Shown one piece after another: positions 10,872 to 28,054 of a DNA stretch of 64,000 nucleotides. Origin of the DNA: Xestospongia muta (taxonomy: Eukaryota > Porifera > Demospongiae > Haplosclerida > Petrosiidae); assembly GCA_963693285.1 (NCBI GenBank), contig OY848917.1, forward strand, positions 31,879,245 to 31,943,244, given 5' to 3'. A model generated the notes under the pieces. It was not told where the DNA came from, searched no databases, and saw only the letters and a program-made list of their open reading frames with translations. Within the stretch, counting starts at the first letter, position 1. The number at the start of each line of letters is the position of its first letter. A program made the translations under genes and the position numbers.

Positions 10872-12398
10872 AAGGCAACATTTCATATAACTATTGTTGT
10901 ACATGTATATTAATGACCATGTACATTAACTATATAAATATTATCAGTAGAGAGGACAAGGGGATAGGAAAGCAAGTATCTCTCCCCAATCATTGTAGGT
11001 GAAGGACACACATGTTCTTATGTTGGAGTATACTACTGTAATTTATTTACTATACCAACGATTACTAAATGATAACTATTAAAACAATGTAGAAATTTTG
11101 TGATCTCTTATAACAACTGAGTTTTAACGTCTTCATATGTGATGCGGCAAGTACAAACAAGCATTATTAAAGGAGCAATGGTATATACCTATAGTATATT
11201 TTCTAGTCTAATATATTAAAATTTACAAAAAATATACTCTATCCTCATTGATAATAAGTTATGTTCTTGTAGATCAAACTAATGATTCTTAAGCCAATTA
11301 AAACTCAAATATACAAGCACCATAAAATTAAGTCAATACATGTTAAATATTGGAAATGAATGTAAGGATGGCTGAGTCAAAATATACAGAATAATGAAGC
11401 TATGGTGTATATATGTACAAGTCCATAAAAATACCTACATCAGTAGCATAATTATGAAGATAATACTTGGCTACAACTATAATAGTGGATATAAGGATGG
11501 ATATAACAATACCAAAAATACTGAAATGTGCTGGCAATGGCGTTTACTGTATTCTTATCACATTTTATTGTCCTTTTTAGTGATTTTAATATAACAGTAT
11601 TAAAACTCAATGACAAGTTGTGAATTTTAAACTTTTCAAGATATCTTGAGTTATTTATTCAATCATAAAGTCCCAGTTTATCATTCTAAATCATATAAGA
11701 TACAGATAATACTACAGTGAGTGATTATTTTACTTTATGGAAATTCAGGTAATAATATTAATTTCAAAATATGTGGTACGAAAACAATGGAAATTTGTAG
11801 AGACAATGTTAGTATATTATTCTAAATATTCCATTCAATAGGACTAAAAAATAAAATTACTAAACAAATACCTATTTGCATATATTAGCAGGTATAACAA
11901 TGAGATATTTTTAATTTTAAAATTTCCAATGATTGATATCAAACATTTTCACTGAGAAATTAACAAATGATCTGAACAAAAGAAAAAAATTGCTATATAT
12001 ACAGATAGATAAATAAATTATGATAACTCTGTATATATAGGTAGATAAATTAATTACAATAACTCCATATGTACACAAGTAAATAAAAACAGTTCATAAG
12101 AATGACGTAACTATAGTGATAGCTAATATCAGTCCAATACAAAGAATGCAAACAAAATGGCTGGGATGGCAAATCATCATCCCTACATAATAATGCTGGC
12201 ACAGAATGCAATATATATATCACTGATTTTACTTCAATGTTTAGACAGCTAGTGAATATCCTTAACTCTTTGTGCCATTTCATACATCTTTACATCTATT
12301 TTAACCTAGTGTTAATGATGTTACTAGTATTGGTGTTAACAATATTCAACTTTACTAATCTCTTGCATTTCAGTAACTTAAAATTATGTAATGATTCT
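10872..12398. other. Intergenic, no recognisable gene
   Basis: AT-rich sequence with short open stretches only. I recognise no protein family, RNA gene or clear repeat structure. Confidence 0.6.
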
Positions 12399-12583
12399 GA
12401 TTGATTAATAGGTATGTGTTGGTAGTTCCATCTTAGATTGATTAATAGGCATGTGTTGGTAGTTCCATCTTAGATTGATTAATAGGTATGTGTTGGTAGT
12501 TCCATCTTAGATTGATTAATAGGCATGTGTTGGTAGTTCCATCTTAGATTGATTAATAGATATGTGTTGGTAGTTCCATTTCA
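12399..12583. repeat. 37-bp minisatellite, five copies
   Basis: Five head-to-tail copies of a 37-bp unit beginning GATTGATTAATAGG and containing TGTGTTGGTAGTTCC. Copies 1 and 3 carry GGTATG and copies 2 and 4 GGCATG, so a 74-bp pair may have been duplicated. The fifth copy is more diverged. Confidence 0.95.
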
Positions 12584-14658
12584 GATTTTCATCATTTTAA
12601 TAGACAATTGCTGTTTTTTGTACGTTGTCCATTACTTGAATTGAGTATCAGCTTACAACCAACTGCTCAGTGTTATATCCTGATTTTTGTGCTGGATATT
12701 TCTTATGTTTGCTCTTGTAATCTTTTATGATACATATACAAATTCATTTTGATCAATGTTTGTGCTTTCCCTTTAAATAAGAGACCTTCAACCTATTTCA
12801 CAAAATTTATGATCTGTATCAGTCTTGAATTCTCCATTTGTCCACATGTATCACTTCATATATTTTTATACACTTTTATCTCATTCTCTAACTGATAATC
12901 ACATACTCTAACAGTCAATGGAAACACAGTGTTTATATGTGGATGAACAGACTTAATTACTAGGCAAAGTTAATATCATTATCTGATAGTAATTCTTCTA
13001 ATGTCTGACCAGTCCAGAGAGTTATAAGTTTTGGATGCTTTTGGTTAAAACAAAGTTATGAACAGGGTAGTGGACCATGCAGGGTGGTGGAGAGAGTTGA
13101 AATAACCAGAAGTTGTCAGTTCTAATGACAGAATCTAAATACATGCTATTTATTGTAATTAAACCAGTTATTCTTTCTTTCAATATAATCAGCCTCTATG
13201 TTCTCCTACAGTTCTTTATTGTCATACAAAGACCAAATGTCTAGGTATCATTGTATTTGAAAAACATGAAATCCATTAATGTTATTCTGCCATTATGGTG
13301 TATTGATAAACACTATAGAACTTGTCAATATTGAACATTGAGTGTATAACTTTTTTTCTGATGATGCAAAACTTGCCTCCATATTTACATTAATTTGTAA
13401 GTGCTCTCAAAGATGGTTGAATTAGTTCTCTTTGATTTTAGACCAGAATCATTTTCAAATTTAATGATAACATTGTCATTACTATGATTGACTGGTATGA
13501 TAGTAATCTTAAAAATGTGTTGAAATCAAACTGACCATACATTGTTAACTACATCTAATGTCTAACATACTTATGGTATCCAACTTTAGATATTTAACAA
13601 AGTCCTTAACTTTCATATTGAATATACTATTCAGTATCATTTCATAGATCCAAGATACAACATACACCAAACATTTGATGTCATATAACAGATAATAATA
13701 GAGTATAAGTTTTTTCATAGAAATGCAATTGTCTTCATTGATGCTGTTGTTTAATACCAACTAGTACTGGGTAAAAGATGGGAGACCTTAAGTTGGTTAA
13801 TGAGCAGATTGACTTGCAGCTTGTTTATTTAAAGTGTGTCAAGTACTGTGTACAACATGATAATTATAATATAGTTGTGACATCATATGTTATTTGGACT
13901 TTAAGACGTTTGCCTGTCAAAACTGTATACTGCTGTATTTACAAGTGAAGAATATTTCATGACTACAAATGGATAATTTATTAATCATGTAGTCTGTAAA
14001 TCTACTACTGTTTATGTCATATTGTTAGAAGTTTATAAAAGCGTGATTTTTGATGGCTACCTTTATCACTTTAATTTCTATTTTGTGACATGTGTCTGTT
14101 ATGATAAGCAGTCAATCATAATGTTGTGTGGTAATATTGCTGATCTTTGTGATCTCTCTGCACTAATATATGTATTTGTGAAACTGTTAGATGAATAATT
14201 GCCAACACTTCTCTTGTTGTTAACAGAGAAGATATTCAAGCAGTTACAGGTACAGCTCAACTCAGCACTGTACTGTAAAAATTGGGTTGTTACCATAACA
14301 ACCTTAACAACCATAAGGAGATAGCAAGTTGTTTCCAGAACATCAGTTATAAGTTGTGGTTTGTTAAGGGTTGTCACAAATGTAAACTGCTTGTTAGTAT
14401 ATGATCTTAAGGCAAGTTACTGAACAGCAAGTCCAGATGTATACATATTTCTTTTGAAAGAGTTCCAGAAAATTATGACTATATAGTATTCACTAATTTT
14501 TGTCTTTTTAATAATAATTGTCCATATGTTATTAAATGAAAGCAGATACTGACAAAACACGAAATAGCATGTTACAAAAGGAAAAAAATGAAACTTACAG
14601 ATACAATGTGTTACATATATGAAACTTACAAACAATAGTTAGCAGTTACCATGGTAGC
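12584..14658. other. Intergenic, no recognisable gene
   Basis: I see no intact gene or recognisable element. Short minus-strand open stretches at 13545-13760 and 14099-14377 have no family features. Confidence 0.5.
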
Positions 14659-14714
14659 CTCGTACCCAGGCGTTCTATAAAGAGTAGAACCTGGGTACGA
14701 GACTATTACCATGG
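14649..14714. repeat. Hairpin-forming palindromic element
   Basis: Perfect 12-bp arms CTCGTACCCAGG (14659-14670) and CCTGGGTACGAG (14690-14701) with a 19-nt loop, inside two CCATGG sites. It is much more GC-rich than its surroundings. It could be a small MITE-like insertion. Confidence 0.75.
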
Positions 14715-16160
14715 ATGATTGTACACGTAATTGTCTGATAAAGTACAGTGTAGAATGATATCTGTTCATTTTGTCTAGGTCAATAAAGTGCATGTGGAGT
14801 TGTTTTAATGACATATGCATGTTAAACTTGATGGTCGTATAACAGTGACAATATTAAAATGGTTGGTTTTCTCCAATGATGTATATATGACATAACCTGG
14901 CAAACACAGGGTGATGCATCTTTGACATCATCAACTAGAAGTGTGTCATCTAGTTGATAACAGGAAATTATTTTAAAGTTGGAATTGTTCAATATATCTT
15001 TTGATTATGGATAATTAGATGAATTAAATTAAAATATTCATTATTTTGTTTTGTTTTGTTTTCATGTACTTTCTCCCATTTGTTAAATTTTTAAGGATAA
15101 AAGAGAGTTGTTGTTGAACAACTATATATGATGGAGAATTGTAGCAGCTTACAACTTTGGGTTGCTACACAGTAACAACTTTTGGTTTGTCATATTTAAA
15201 CCAGTGGGCGAGCAACGTTATGGTTGGTATAACCCATTTTTTACAGTATGGTCAAGTTGCAAGTTCCATTCAGATAAGGCTGAAACTAGCCGTGTATTAA
15301 ATTTTGATAGCATCAGACAACTTTGCACAATGTGATTATATACTCTTTGTTCAATCATATTTATAAGAATCATTTTAAAATAGAAGTTTTGCAACAAAAA
15401 TTGCAAAAGTAAACATCATCCTATTTAAATATAATCAACAATTTTCCTTCAAATAAAGGACAGGCATCTTTGTTTGGTAGACTGGATCAATAATAATCTG
15501 CTAGGTTAAAGCAACAATTTTATTTACCAAGAAAGAATATAAACAAATAAGAAAAAAAACCTTTAATAAAATGTAAAAAAATCAATGTCTTACCAGTACT
15601 ACTCTGTCATGTAACCAGTACTGTCTATACTATGTCATACCAACAACTGGTAACCAGAGTAGTCCTACTTATCAATGCAAGAATGTCATACTATTATCAC
15701 CTTACCTTCTAATGTAACTGTAATGTTTGCATATAAAATAGTGAATTTTTCTTAAAGTCAAATAAAGTACTTCATATTAAAAGTCTTAACAATGTGATAT
15801 TACTTAGATAAGTTCAGTTGGGAACAAGATTGTCATTAGTCAGTTATACAATCCAGTGAACTTGATTTATCAATTAACAAAACTGCTACTGTTACTATAG
15901 ACAGTTGTTCTTTCAGTTATAATGGAGTCACTCATTGTTGGCTTTTGTTACAATTACAAGTATTAATTATTCTAACTTCACATTTGGACATATAATAAAC
16001 ATAGCTGGCTCTGGACTTTCTATAGAAAGTGATGGTAGCAATAACACAACAATTGAAATAATCATTTCTATTTTTTATTCAATTGGTCAATTAGTTGGTT
16101 GAGTTGTTGTGTACATTATCATAAGTGAAAAACATACTGTCAGTATACAGAACACCATGT
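14715..16160. other. Intergenic, no recognisable gene
   Basis: AT-rich sequence without supported genes. A short direct-repeat-like stretch CATCAACTAGAAGTG / CATCTAGTTGAT near 14926-14958 is the only local structure noted. Confidence 0.5.
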
Positions 16161-16164
16161 TCAT

Positions 16165-16300
16165 TCTAAATTCTTTGAATCTTCAGTGGTTTTTGACACA
16201 ACTAGAATGGCTGCCATGTCTACTGGTGTAAAACCAAGTTCCATCAGGTGATCAAGTTGTCTATGACACAGGTCCAATCTTGGTCTGAGTGAGTGTGTGT
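16165..16300 (-). pseudogene. Fragment with integrase/recombinase-type helix-turn-helix
   Basis: On the minus strand RPRLDLCHRQLDHLMELGF followed by a second helix ending ILVVSKTT. It fits the short helix-turn-helix that precedes the integrase core in a family of animal transposon-derived genes (pattern QL..L..LGF....IA..L.VS..T). The expected continuation after the VSKTT turn is missing and no integrase core was found downstream, so it is an isolated fragment or a very decayed copy. Confidence 0.4.
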
Positions 16301-16322
16301 GTGTGAGAGAGAGAGAGAGTGA
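16294..16322. repeat. Short (GT)n/(GA)n microsatellite
   Basis: GTGTGTGTGTG run directly followed by GAGAGAGAGAGAG. The flanking sequence at about 16330-16400 resembles 17270-17330, beside the large GA tract. Confidence 0.8.
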
Positions 16323-16436
16323 GAAATAAAAAACCCAGACAAGTAGATAAATCTGTCTCACTGGGAAACAACAGACTTGGTGTTCATCATACACAGTAAT
16401 TGGTTTTCTATTAGAGCCTGTAAAGAATACCAGCAC

Positions 16437-20730
<4,294 letters not shown>

Positions 20731-20997
20731 ATGGCTTCTGCATATTATACTTTGCCAGAGCTACCATCTGACAATGGGGCCATAATGTGCTCTATGGTTC
20801 TATATCAGCTTGGAGCACCTGACATTGTCCTTCTCAGGCTTGGTATAAACTTCCTGTATTGAAACATCCAAAGGTGTTTTTGATTCTAACTCAAGTAGAA
20901 CAGGCAGCGGAAGCTCGTGGACTTCATTTTCACCAACGAATGAAAAACACACTACTTGTTCTTCAATTAAAAATGATGCGATTAGTATGTAAATAGA
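20731..20997 (+). other. Coding-like stretch of unknown origin
   Basis: An ATG at 20731 opens about 37 codons (MASAYYTLPELPSDNGAIMC...). After a frame change near 20840 another frame is open to a TAG at about 20995, with a charged helix-like end. The opposite strand is also open over about 20860-20980. I do not recognise a family; it may be host or transposon remnant. Confidence 0.25.
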
Positions 20998-21231
20998 ACG
21001 CTACCAAACGACTAGTCAACTACAACTCGATGTTATGTATACATCAAAATGAGATTGTTTAACATACGTACAAGCCTTTTCGCAACAGAGTTGGTCTTTG
21101 CTGCTTTCTGAAGAGGAAGTTTTCTACCAGTACACTCAGCAATGTAAAAGCGTGCAAGTTTAGTCTCGCCTATAATTAAACTACATCATCCTCTAAGAGT
21201 TCATTATTATAATTACAAACTCAGACTTATT

Positions 21232-24200
21232 ATGGAGGGTAGCTCATCTCCTAGCTTTATTTCAACCTTAAGTGACTCTGAAGCAGATCCTTATTATGAG
21301 GAAAGAATTGATTTGGATGACGACGTTTGCTTCGAGATAGAGTCAATTTGCAGTAACGTGACTAACAGTGATTCCATTCCATCAGACATCAATCTATTAG
21401 ATTTTGAGGTGGAAGATCATTCTGATAAAGGAACCTAGATAAAAAAGATCCTGAAACCAGTTTGTCAGAGTGTCTGATTAAAGATTCTTTTGAGGACAAG
21501 CTCCTTTTCACTAGTTCATTGTCATTATTTTACAGTTTGTTCTGAGGTACACACATGCACACAAACATAATTAATACATAATGAAACACATATAATATAT
21601 ACACACATATAATCAATACCTTGCATTGGGTGTGTGTATGTGTGTGTATTAACTATTTTTAAAACTTGTACAGATATCAACTTACTTCTGTTGTATTTAA
21701 TGATCTGTTGAAACTACTTTGTTTGCTTCTACTAATTCCTAATTCATATGTAAAGTCAGTGTACAGTATAAAAAAGTTATTTGAGTCATTGTTTCCCCAT
21801 ATTGGTTACAGACATCACCAATACTGTGCTTATTGCCACTCACTGTTGACTGACAATGTTTATTATCATGGTGAAAGCAATGTTAGGGAGTTTTGATTGC
21901 CAATATTGATAATCAGTTAAAAGCTAAGTTCAAGGGTAAAGTAGATATTTTTATACAAGTGCATGGATGCCTTCACAATAGATGAGCTAATTAAACAGAT
22001 TACTGTATGTTCCATCACAAAATCATTTATTCCATGATATTGCATATGATGCATTTATTTTCCTTTCAGACCCAGAATTTAATGAATTGTTGATGAGACA
22101 TTCAGATTTTTCTGTGAGACATGATATATATGATGGAATGGAGTACAAAAAACTCACTATGCATGGTAGATTCTTATGTAAAGATACAAATCCTTATAAT
22201 TTGTCCTTCACAATAAATATAGATGGAGTCCCTCTATTTAAATCCTCAAGTATCTGGCCCAACTTTTGGTAATCAATGAGCTTCCAGCTTCTGTCAGATA
22301 ACATCTATTGAAACAGATTTTGTTATTGCTTGTTCATTTTTAGGTTTCATAAGCAAAATATCCTTCTTTGTATAGTGTGGTTTGATACAGAAAAGCCGTA
22401 ATAACAAGATATGGTGAGCAGGCTCTGCATTCATGTGCATTCAGATTATTATTGCAAAATGCAGTAGTATTTACATAGCTATGATAGTTTTTCATAGTTG
22501 CATGAAATACTAGATAAAAAGGGCATTTCACACAAGAAAGTGCTTTGTAGCTCCTATAATGACTATATTAGCTACCTATATTTCTTTATATAAAACATAT
22601 AGGAATTGATGTGGATATTTCAACTGGCATTGTCAAGTGCAGAGCTATAGTAGTTGTTTGTACTGGTGACCTACCAGCTCATCCATTACTAGTTAATATG
22701 AAATCCTTTTCTGGTGAGTATTCTTGTCCCACTTGTGGAGACAGAGGTCAGTACAAGTGGGACAATGGTAACACTCTTCATCGTGTATGGCCAATTGACA
22801 CACCTGCATCACTCAGGACAGATGAAAGTGTCAGAATGAATATTAGACATACTGTGAGTACTGGAAAGGCAGTAAGTTACAAAGCACATTGCAAATCTCT
22901 ATATAAATAATTATTGAACATTTAAGTAAAAATTGAAACTAACATAAAAGTACTGTATTTTCAAAATATCTCACTTTTTAAATAAATATTATCTTTACTA
23001 GGTAATGGGTTACAAAGGTGTTCCTATTCTAACCATTTATGAACCATTTAACCTGGTGAAAGTTATGGTTACTGATTACCTTCATTGTGTTTTGCTTGGT
23101 GTCACAAAATGTTGACTGAGTTCTGATTTTTTAAAAATACAGATTAAAAGAGTATTATATTGGAAATTAGGTTTGTTTACTTAGTTCATTTTTGCATTGA
23201 TTGGACAAACATATAGACAGATTTAGTAAATAGCTGTCTTATTAGACTAAAGATTCCATATTTCCTTATGAGAACTCGAAGGAAATCGAACATTGGAAAC
23301 ATATTGTACCTGCATTTTCAATATCTACTTCAGGTGTTTATATAGCTTTATTTTTGTGACATGGAAACTGAATTCCAGGCCTGGCTATTATGGTATTCTT
23401 CATTGGTACTCATGGACATATTATCAAATCCATATTACACTCACTACTGTTATTTAGTTGGTGCTATGTCTATTTTGCTAGGCAACAATATAATAGGAGA
23501 AAATCCAAACAAGGCTGATAATTTGCTCAACAGCTTTTGTAGGAGGTTTGCTGATTTGTATGGTAAATTATGATCAACATGTACAGTGATGCAGGCAGGA
23601 GATTACATTATTGCATTGTTAATTGTATAGATGTATTTAATTAGTCAAGTCACCACACATGTAAATACTATTTATCAATAATTTTAGTATTCAAACATAT
23701 GTCTTGTTTACTCAAATTTCAGGACCTAGTGCTGAAAGAATGAATGTTCACTAGCTGTGACACTTAGTATTTTGTGCTCAAAACTGGGGGCCACTATGGA
23801 CATATTCTTACTTTGGACTGGAGTCTTACAATGTAGAAATCAAAAAGCTATACCATGGTACAAGAAATATGACTGAACAGGTAATCAAATTTCAAGCTAC
23901 TTGTAGTTCTTCTCAGGCTAGAGTTTTATGCAACAAGTACTTCAAGTAAAGGATCTAATTGAGTCTTTTGTTAATATGTTAGGTTGTTTTCACCTTTCAA
24001 GTAAGTCAGTGCCTACCATTACTACAAAGCAGACAATGTACAAAAACACAGGTATCATAGATTTAATGGATTGATGGATGAATTGATAGATAAATACATC
24101 CATACGAATAGACTGATAGTGAATGGATAGATGAATAAACACATATAGTTGATGTATAAATACATTGGTCTTAGTGTAAATACTTTACAACCACAATAGG

Positions 24201-24600
24201 ATGGGAGAACAACACAAAAATAAAATGAGAAATGTAGCACATTGTATCAAGTCAGCTAATCAACTTGCTAGAAGGAGACTTGTTAAGACAAGTGTTAAGT
24301 TTATGCAACTGTGTAACACAAAAATTAATTATGTTCCTTAGGCTTAAGTTGGTGGGACACAGTGTAATTTATTCACATGAATACAAAAGACATACCAAAA
24401 GGAATGATTACACAATCATGTATGGGTCTATGAAATTTGCTAAAGTGACTTCTCAAGGTAAAAAGGGTTATTCGAAGGTGTGGAATTTAAAGTATGACAA
24501 AGGTATGCCATTGAAAATGTATGGAGTTTATGTTTGCTACTTTCCCGTAGCACTAGAGAGCCAAATTTTATATATAAATAGCCCATTTGCAAGCTGAATT
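21232..24600 (+). pseudogene. Decayed CACTA/EnSpm-type (Tnp2-like) transposase
   Basis: Pieces appear in family order. An acidic N-terminal open stretch lies at 21232-21438, followed by about 21675-21950 (FNDLLKLL, KLFESLF, then a YC..C zinc-binding pair and NQLKAKF). The block 22069-22272 has DIYDGMEYKKL and FTINIDGVPLFKSS, with a frame change just before LLVINELPASVR. The block 22603-22871 has CRAIVVVCTGDLPA and a C..C pair. The block 23002-23115 has DYLHCVLLGV. The blocks 23361-23573 and about 23720-23880 have NVH and WGPLW..S.F..E. Two borders still fit splicing (donor at 22872, acceptor at 23001). Stops and shifts show it is inactive. Its ends were not found. Confidence 0.72.
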
Positions 24601-25309
24601 GATTGGTGCAAGTTCCATGCAGATAGCACGTAAAACGGCAAAGTTATTTACATGTCTGGGTAGCTCAACTCAACTCGGACAGAGTATAATCTACACAGTT
24701 TGGACTACAGACGTTACTGCTATGTCATCATTAACTTTGAACACCTGCTTGAAGTAAAGACGTTATATGTTGATAAATTCATCTAAGTTGAAAATATACA
24801 ACACAAGTATATTTTTTAGAAGTTGATGTCAAATCATGTGTTGTACAGGCTATGTATGATATTTGTATGAATTTGTCAAGTTAATTGTGGATAAATATTA
24901 TAATTTTCTTTTGAGTTATTTTGCTATTCCATACATTTCTGTTATTTCACAAATATATAACACTGTGTATGATGATGAAACTGATAAGGCAAAAAGATAT
25001 AAAAAGACACAGTTACCATATACACTAGCCACAAGTACAGATAGTATCTATTATGTCACTAATTGACACTATAACTCGCATCACATCATGCAAACATTAA
25101 TACTGGCATCATGTTAGTATTATTTTTCAGACAGTGGCTCATGCTACAATATGCTACACTATGTGTGATTCACACGTAAATTGTGCCATCTTTGTAATGC
25201 AAAAGTAGCACAGAAATAACACAGAATAACAAAGAGGTTTTTACCCAGGAGGTACTATTGGAACTGTTCAGTCTGAGAATTGAAATGATGTTATGATTCC
25301 TTGACCCTG
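24601..25309. other. Intergenic, no recognisable gene
   Basis: Sequence just after the CACTA remnant may contain its 3' end. The open stretch at 24863-25066 has no family features. Confidence 0.4.
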
Positions 25310-26220
25310 AAGTCAGTGGAGCTGTTTGTCCGCTTTGTCTTTTAGAAAATAGGAAGAATGGACAGTGTCTACTTCCACATTAAGATAAACTCTGACCAGT
25401 ATAGGCTGGGCCTTTCCATGTATGGTATGATGTGGTATATGTCTGCATTTCAGTTGCTGTCAGAAGTGGTTTCAGGAGGAGGGGTAATCTTTGCCACTGT
25501 CAGTTTTTACCTTTGCAAGGTTTCTGCCACTAACGAGCACGAGAGTCTATTGGCTAAGTCTTGCACACACAATACAGTTTTGCGATGTGGCCAGTCGTGC
25601 CACACAAAGGACAGTCCACCGGTACCAGACGGAAATGGCAAATGTTAGGCGAGTGATTTACTCTACACCTGTAGTGTGATGTAAGCTTCGACTTTTGAGA
25701 ATACAACGTAACTGTTGTATTGTATGATTGGCAGGCGGGTTAGTCAGGAGACCTTGCACAACTTTGGCTACAGTCTCCATGTCCTAAGCTAGCTATTTCG
25801 AAAGCTCTTTTACATGTGAGTTCAGTTTCTTGCAATAGACGTGTCTCTGAATATGAATTTTGATTGTCACTAACTCCGCAGACAAGCCTCTCGAAGCATG
25901 TTATTTAAACTTTCTCCAAAGCTTTGAGTGCTACTATGTAGCCACTGACTCTTCCTGACAACGTTCTTAGATATGAAATTTGTATCTCTATATGATAAAC
26001 AAACGCTTCGAGTTGTAGTGTGTTTTCAGCCAACTGGCCAAAACTCAGCTGTGCTTAATTTGCAGTATTTAAAGTTGATATGTGGTCTGGGTGCAAACAG
26101 TTAATAGAATCGACCTTTTCTTCTCGGCGTTCGTTATATCGTTCGCTGAAAAGTAGTTATCTACGACGAGCATCTTTTCAATGTAGAGTTGAATAACGAA
26201 GGTTTCCCGTGAGTTGTCAT
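25310..26220 (-). pseudogene. Ty3/gypsy retrotransposon gag and protease-start remnant
   Basis: Read on the minus strand. About 26215-26060 carries a gag block with YFSANDIT..EKKRSILL. About 25920-25780 carries RLVCGVSDN and a following LLQETEL helix. About 25660-25560 carries a CCHC-knuckle-like pair (NHSPN.CHFR, then CPLCGTTGHIAK). About 25410-25380 looks like a protease N-terminus (ILVRVYLNVE). Frame changes and stops separate the blocks. No long terminal repeats, reverse transcriptase or integrase were found, so this is a degraded fragment. This stretch is less AT-rich than its neighbours. Confidence 0.65.
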
Positions 26221-26394
26221 CTCTGATGGATCAGTTTCATCTTGTCGCTAAATATGCAGTAAATTAACTGAGCTAACATACTTGTATATTAAATCAACAC
26301 AACTTACTAAACTTATAGATAAGACTAATACTGTATATAAACAAATTCAAGCAACTATTTAAATACACAAAATGGCATATGGGTTCACACCACA

Positions 26395-26960
26395 GCATAC
26401 AATATTAAGTCCAAAGTTCACCACATCTTTGAATTCAATATGTCCATTTCATCTGCTGTCAGACTGGAAATTTTCTTGAGTAACTCTTATTCCTAAAATC
26501 CTAAACTATCTTCCTCAACTGTTTATTGTCCAATTTCACTTCTCTCTCTCTTGTGAATAAACTTCTTGAACATTATCAGATCTTTATCTGGTTATGCAAT
26601 TTTTGTTTGTGCACATAACATTATTTCTGACTGTCAACATGGAGTTAGTTACTCTACATAAACAGCTCTAATATTGACAACCAGCTCGTGGCTATTTTCT
26701 CTTAATTCCAGAAACTCCTTGTTTCTATTTTCTGTCTTTTTTTATCATCCTCTGTCATTATTAAACTCTACAAATGTCATGTTATTCCCTAACTTACTAC
26801 TCATACATATTAATTAAGTACTTATATCCATCAGAATAAGGGGAGGGGAATCTATAGCTGTAGAAGTGAACTCCATTGCTTCAAGTAGACAACTGAATGA
26901 TATCTTTGTTCCATTAGAGACTATATTAATCTACATTGTATCAATGAGGAAGGTTTCCAA
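26395..26960 (+). pseudogene. LINE reverse-transcriptase remnant (CR1/L2/jockey-like)
   Basis: Three-frame reading gives DWKFS..TLIPK, a P.SLLSLVNKLLEH block, ISDCQHG and SVFF..PLSLLN in the order of non-LTR retrotransposon reverse transcriptases. Several shifts and stops interrupt it. The YADD box was not found, and both ends are missing. Confidence 0.55.
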
Positions 26961-28033
26961 TTACTATAACTAAATATTATATCATGATAGGATGAAGAGT
27001 TAAGAAACATTATAGTAACGCATTATAAACTCAGGAATACAAGTACTAATACTTTTATTGACAAGTTACACTTCTAGTGTGAACAGGGGGAGGGGCAAGA
27101 AACAGGCCTCTAACACATGTTGTCTAATGGATGGTACCATGCTGATAAAATTAATTTCATTTTATTCCTGTACTCTGAATTACTCCTCACCTCTGTATAA
27201 GTGTTTTAGACTGCAGATACTAAGTATATATTGAGAGTATAATAAAGTACCAAATATTTCAGAGTGTAAGTGATTTCTCTTAGTCTGTCCCATCTATTAT
27301 AATATTGTGTTAATTGTATAAGTTGCATGTATTTGTACTGATCAATTTTGATTTGTAAGTTTGTAGTGTAAGAATGTAATTAAATATAATTGCTTTGAAA
27401 GTGTCAATGTCAACAGTCAAACGTTAAGTATTAAAAGTTATAGTGGTAACAGAGTAATACAAAATGATAGAAGATAGTAATAAGTGAACTAGTCTAGGAA
27501 AAACATCAAAATATTATGAACAACATTATGGTGTACTGGTGTGATCTGTTCATGCTGAGAATGACTTCCAATAATGAGAATGTCATCAACCTAACTTGGG
27601 TGTGGTATCATAGTTTCAAACATATTTGTTATGAGTTATGTTCAAACTTTACATCATTCTTTACAGCTGTTGGTTCTTAATCTGTTCTACTTTACTATTA
27701 AATGTATTTTCACTAGTTTGTTAACATTAATAGTGTAGTCCTCTTAGCTCATATCAAGAAAGATATATTTGTTGTAATGTCTTATCATCACAATACAGCA
27801 ACATCTCATCTTAGTTTCATCCTCAATCAAGCAACTTAGTACATCTACTATCATACTGTACATGTCCAGCACTGCTACATCCTGTCCTGAACATCAGATG
27901 ACATACTTGTACTCTTATTTGATCAAATTACTTTTGACAGTTAACTGTTAATTATGATTTCTTGTATGATTACCAATTAACACATTTAGGTGAAGAGGTT
28001 TCTTCCAAGAAAGAAGGCCAGTACTAAAAGATA
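26961..28033. other. Upstream region of gene 2
   Basis: No coding sequence seen. The promoter and 5' untranslated region of gene 2 should lie here, but no clear TATA box or other element can be assigned. Confidence 0.4.
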
Positions 28034-28054
28034 ATGACTTCGCCATCTATACTT
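28034..28054 (+). CDS. Gene 2 exon 1, start codon
   Basis: ATG at 28034 followed by six codons (MTSPSIL) and a good donor GTAAGT at 28055, phase 0. An in-frame stop (TAA) lies just upstream at 28032-adjacent sequence. Exon 2 also begins with ATG, so translation could start there instead if exon 1 is untranslated. Confidence 0.65.

Noticed and set aside
25358..25648. Plus-strand open stretch of 96 codons
   Set aside because: Shadow of the minus-strand gag/knuckle region; no family features in this direction.
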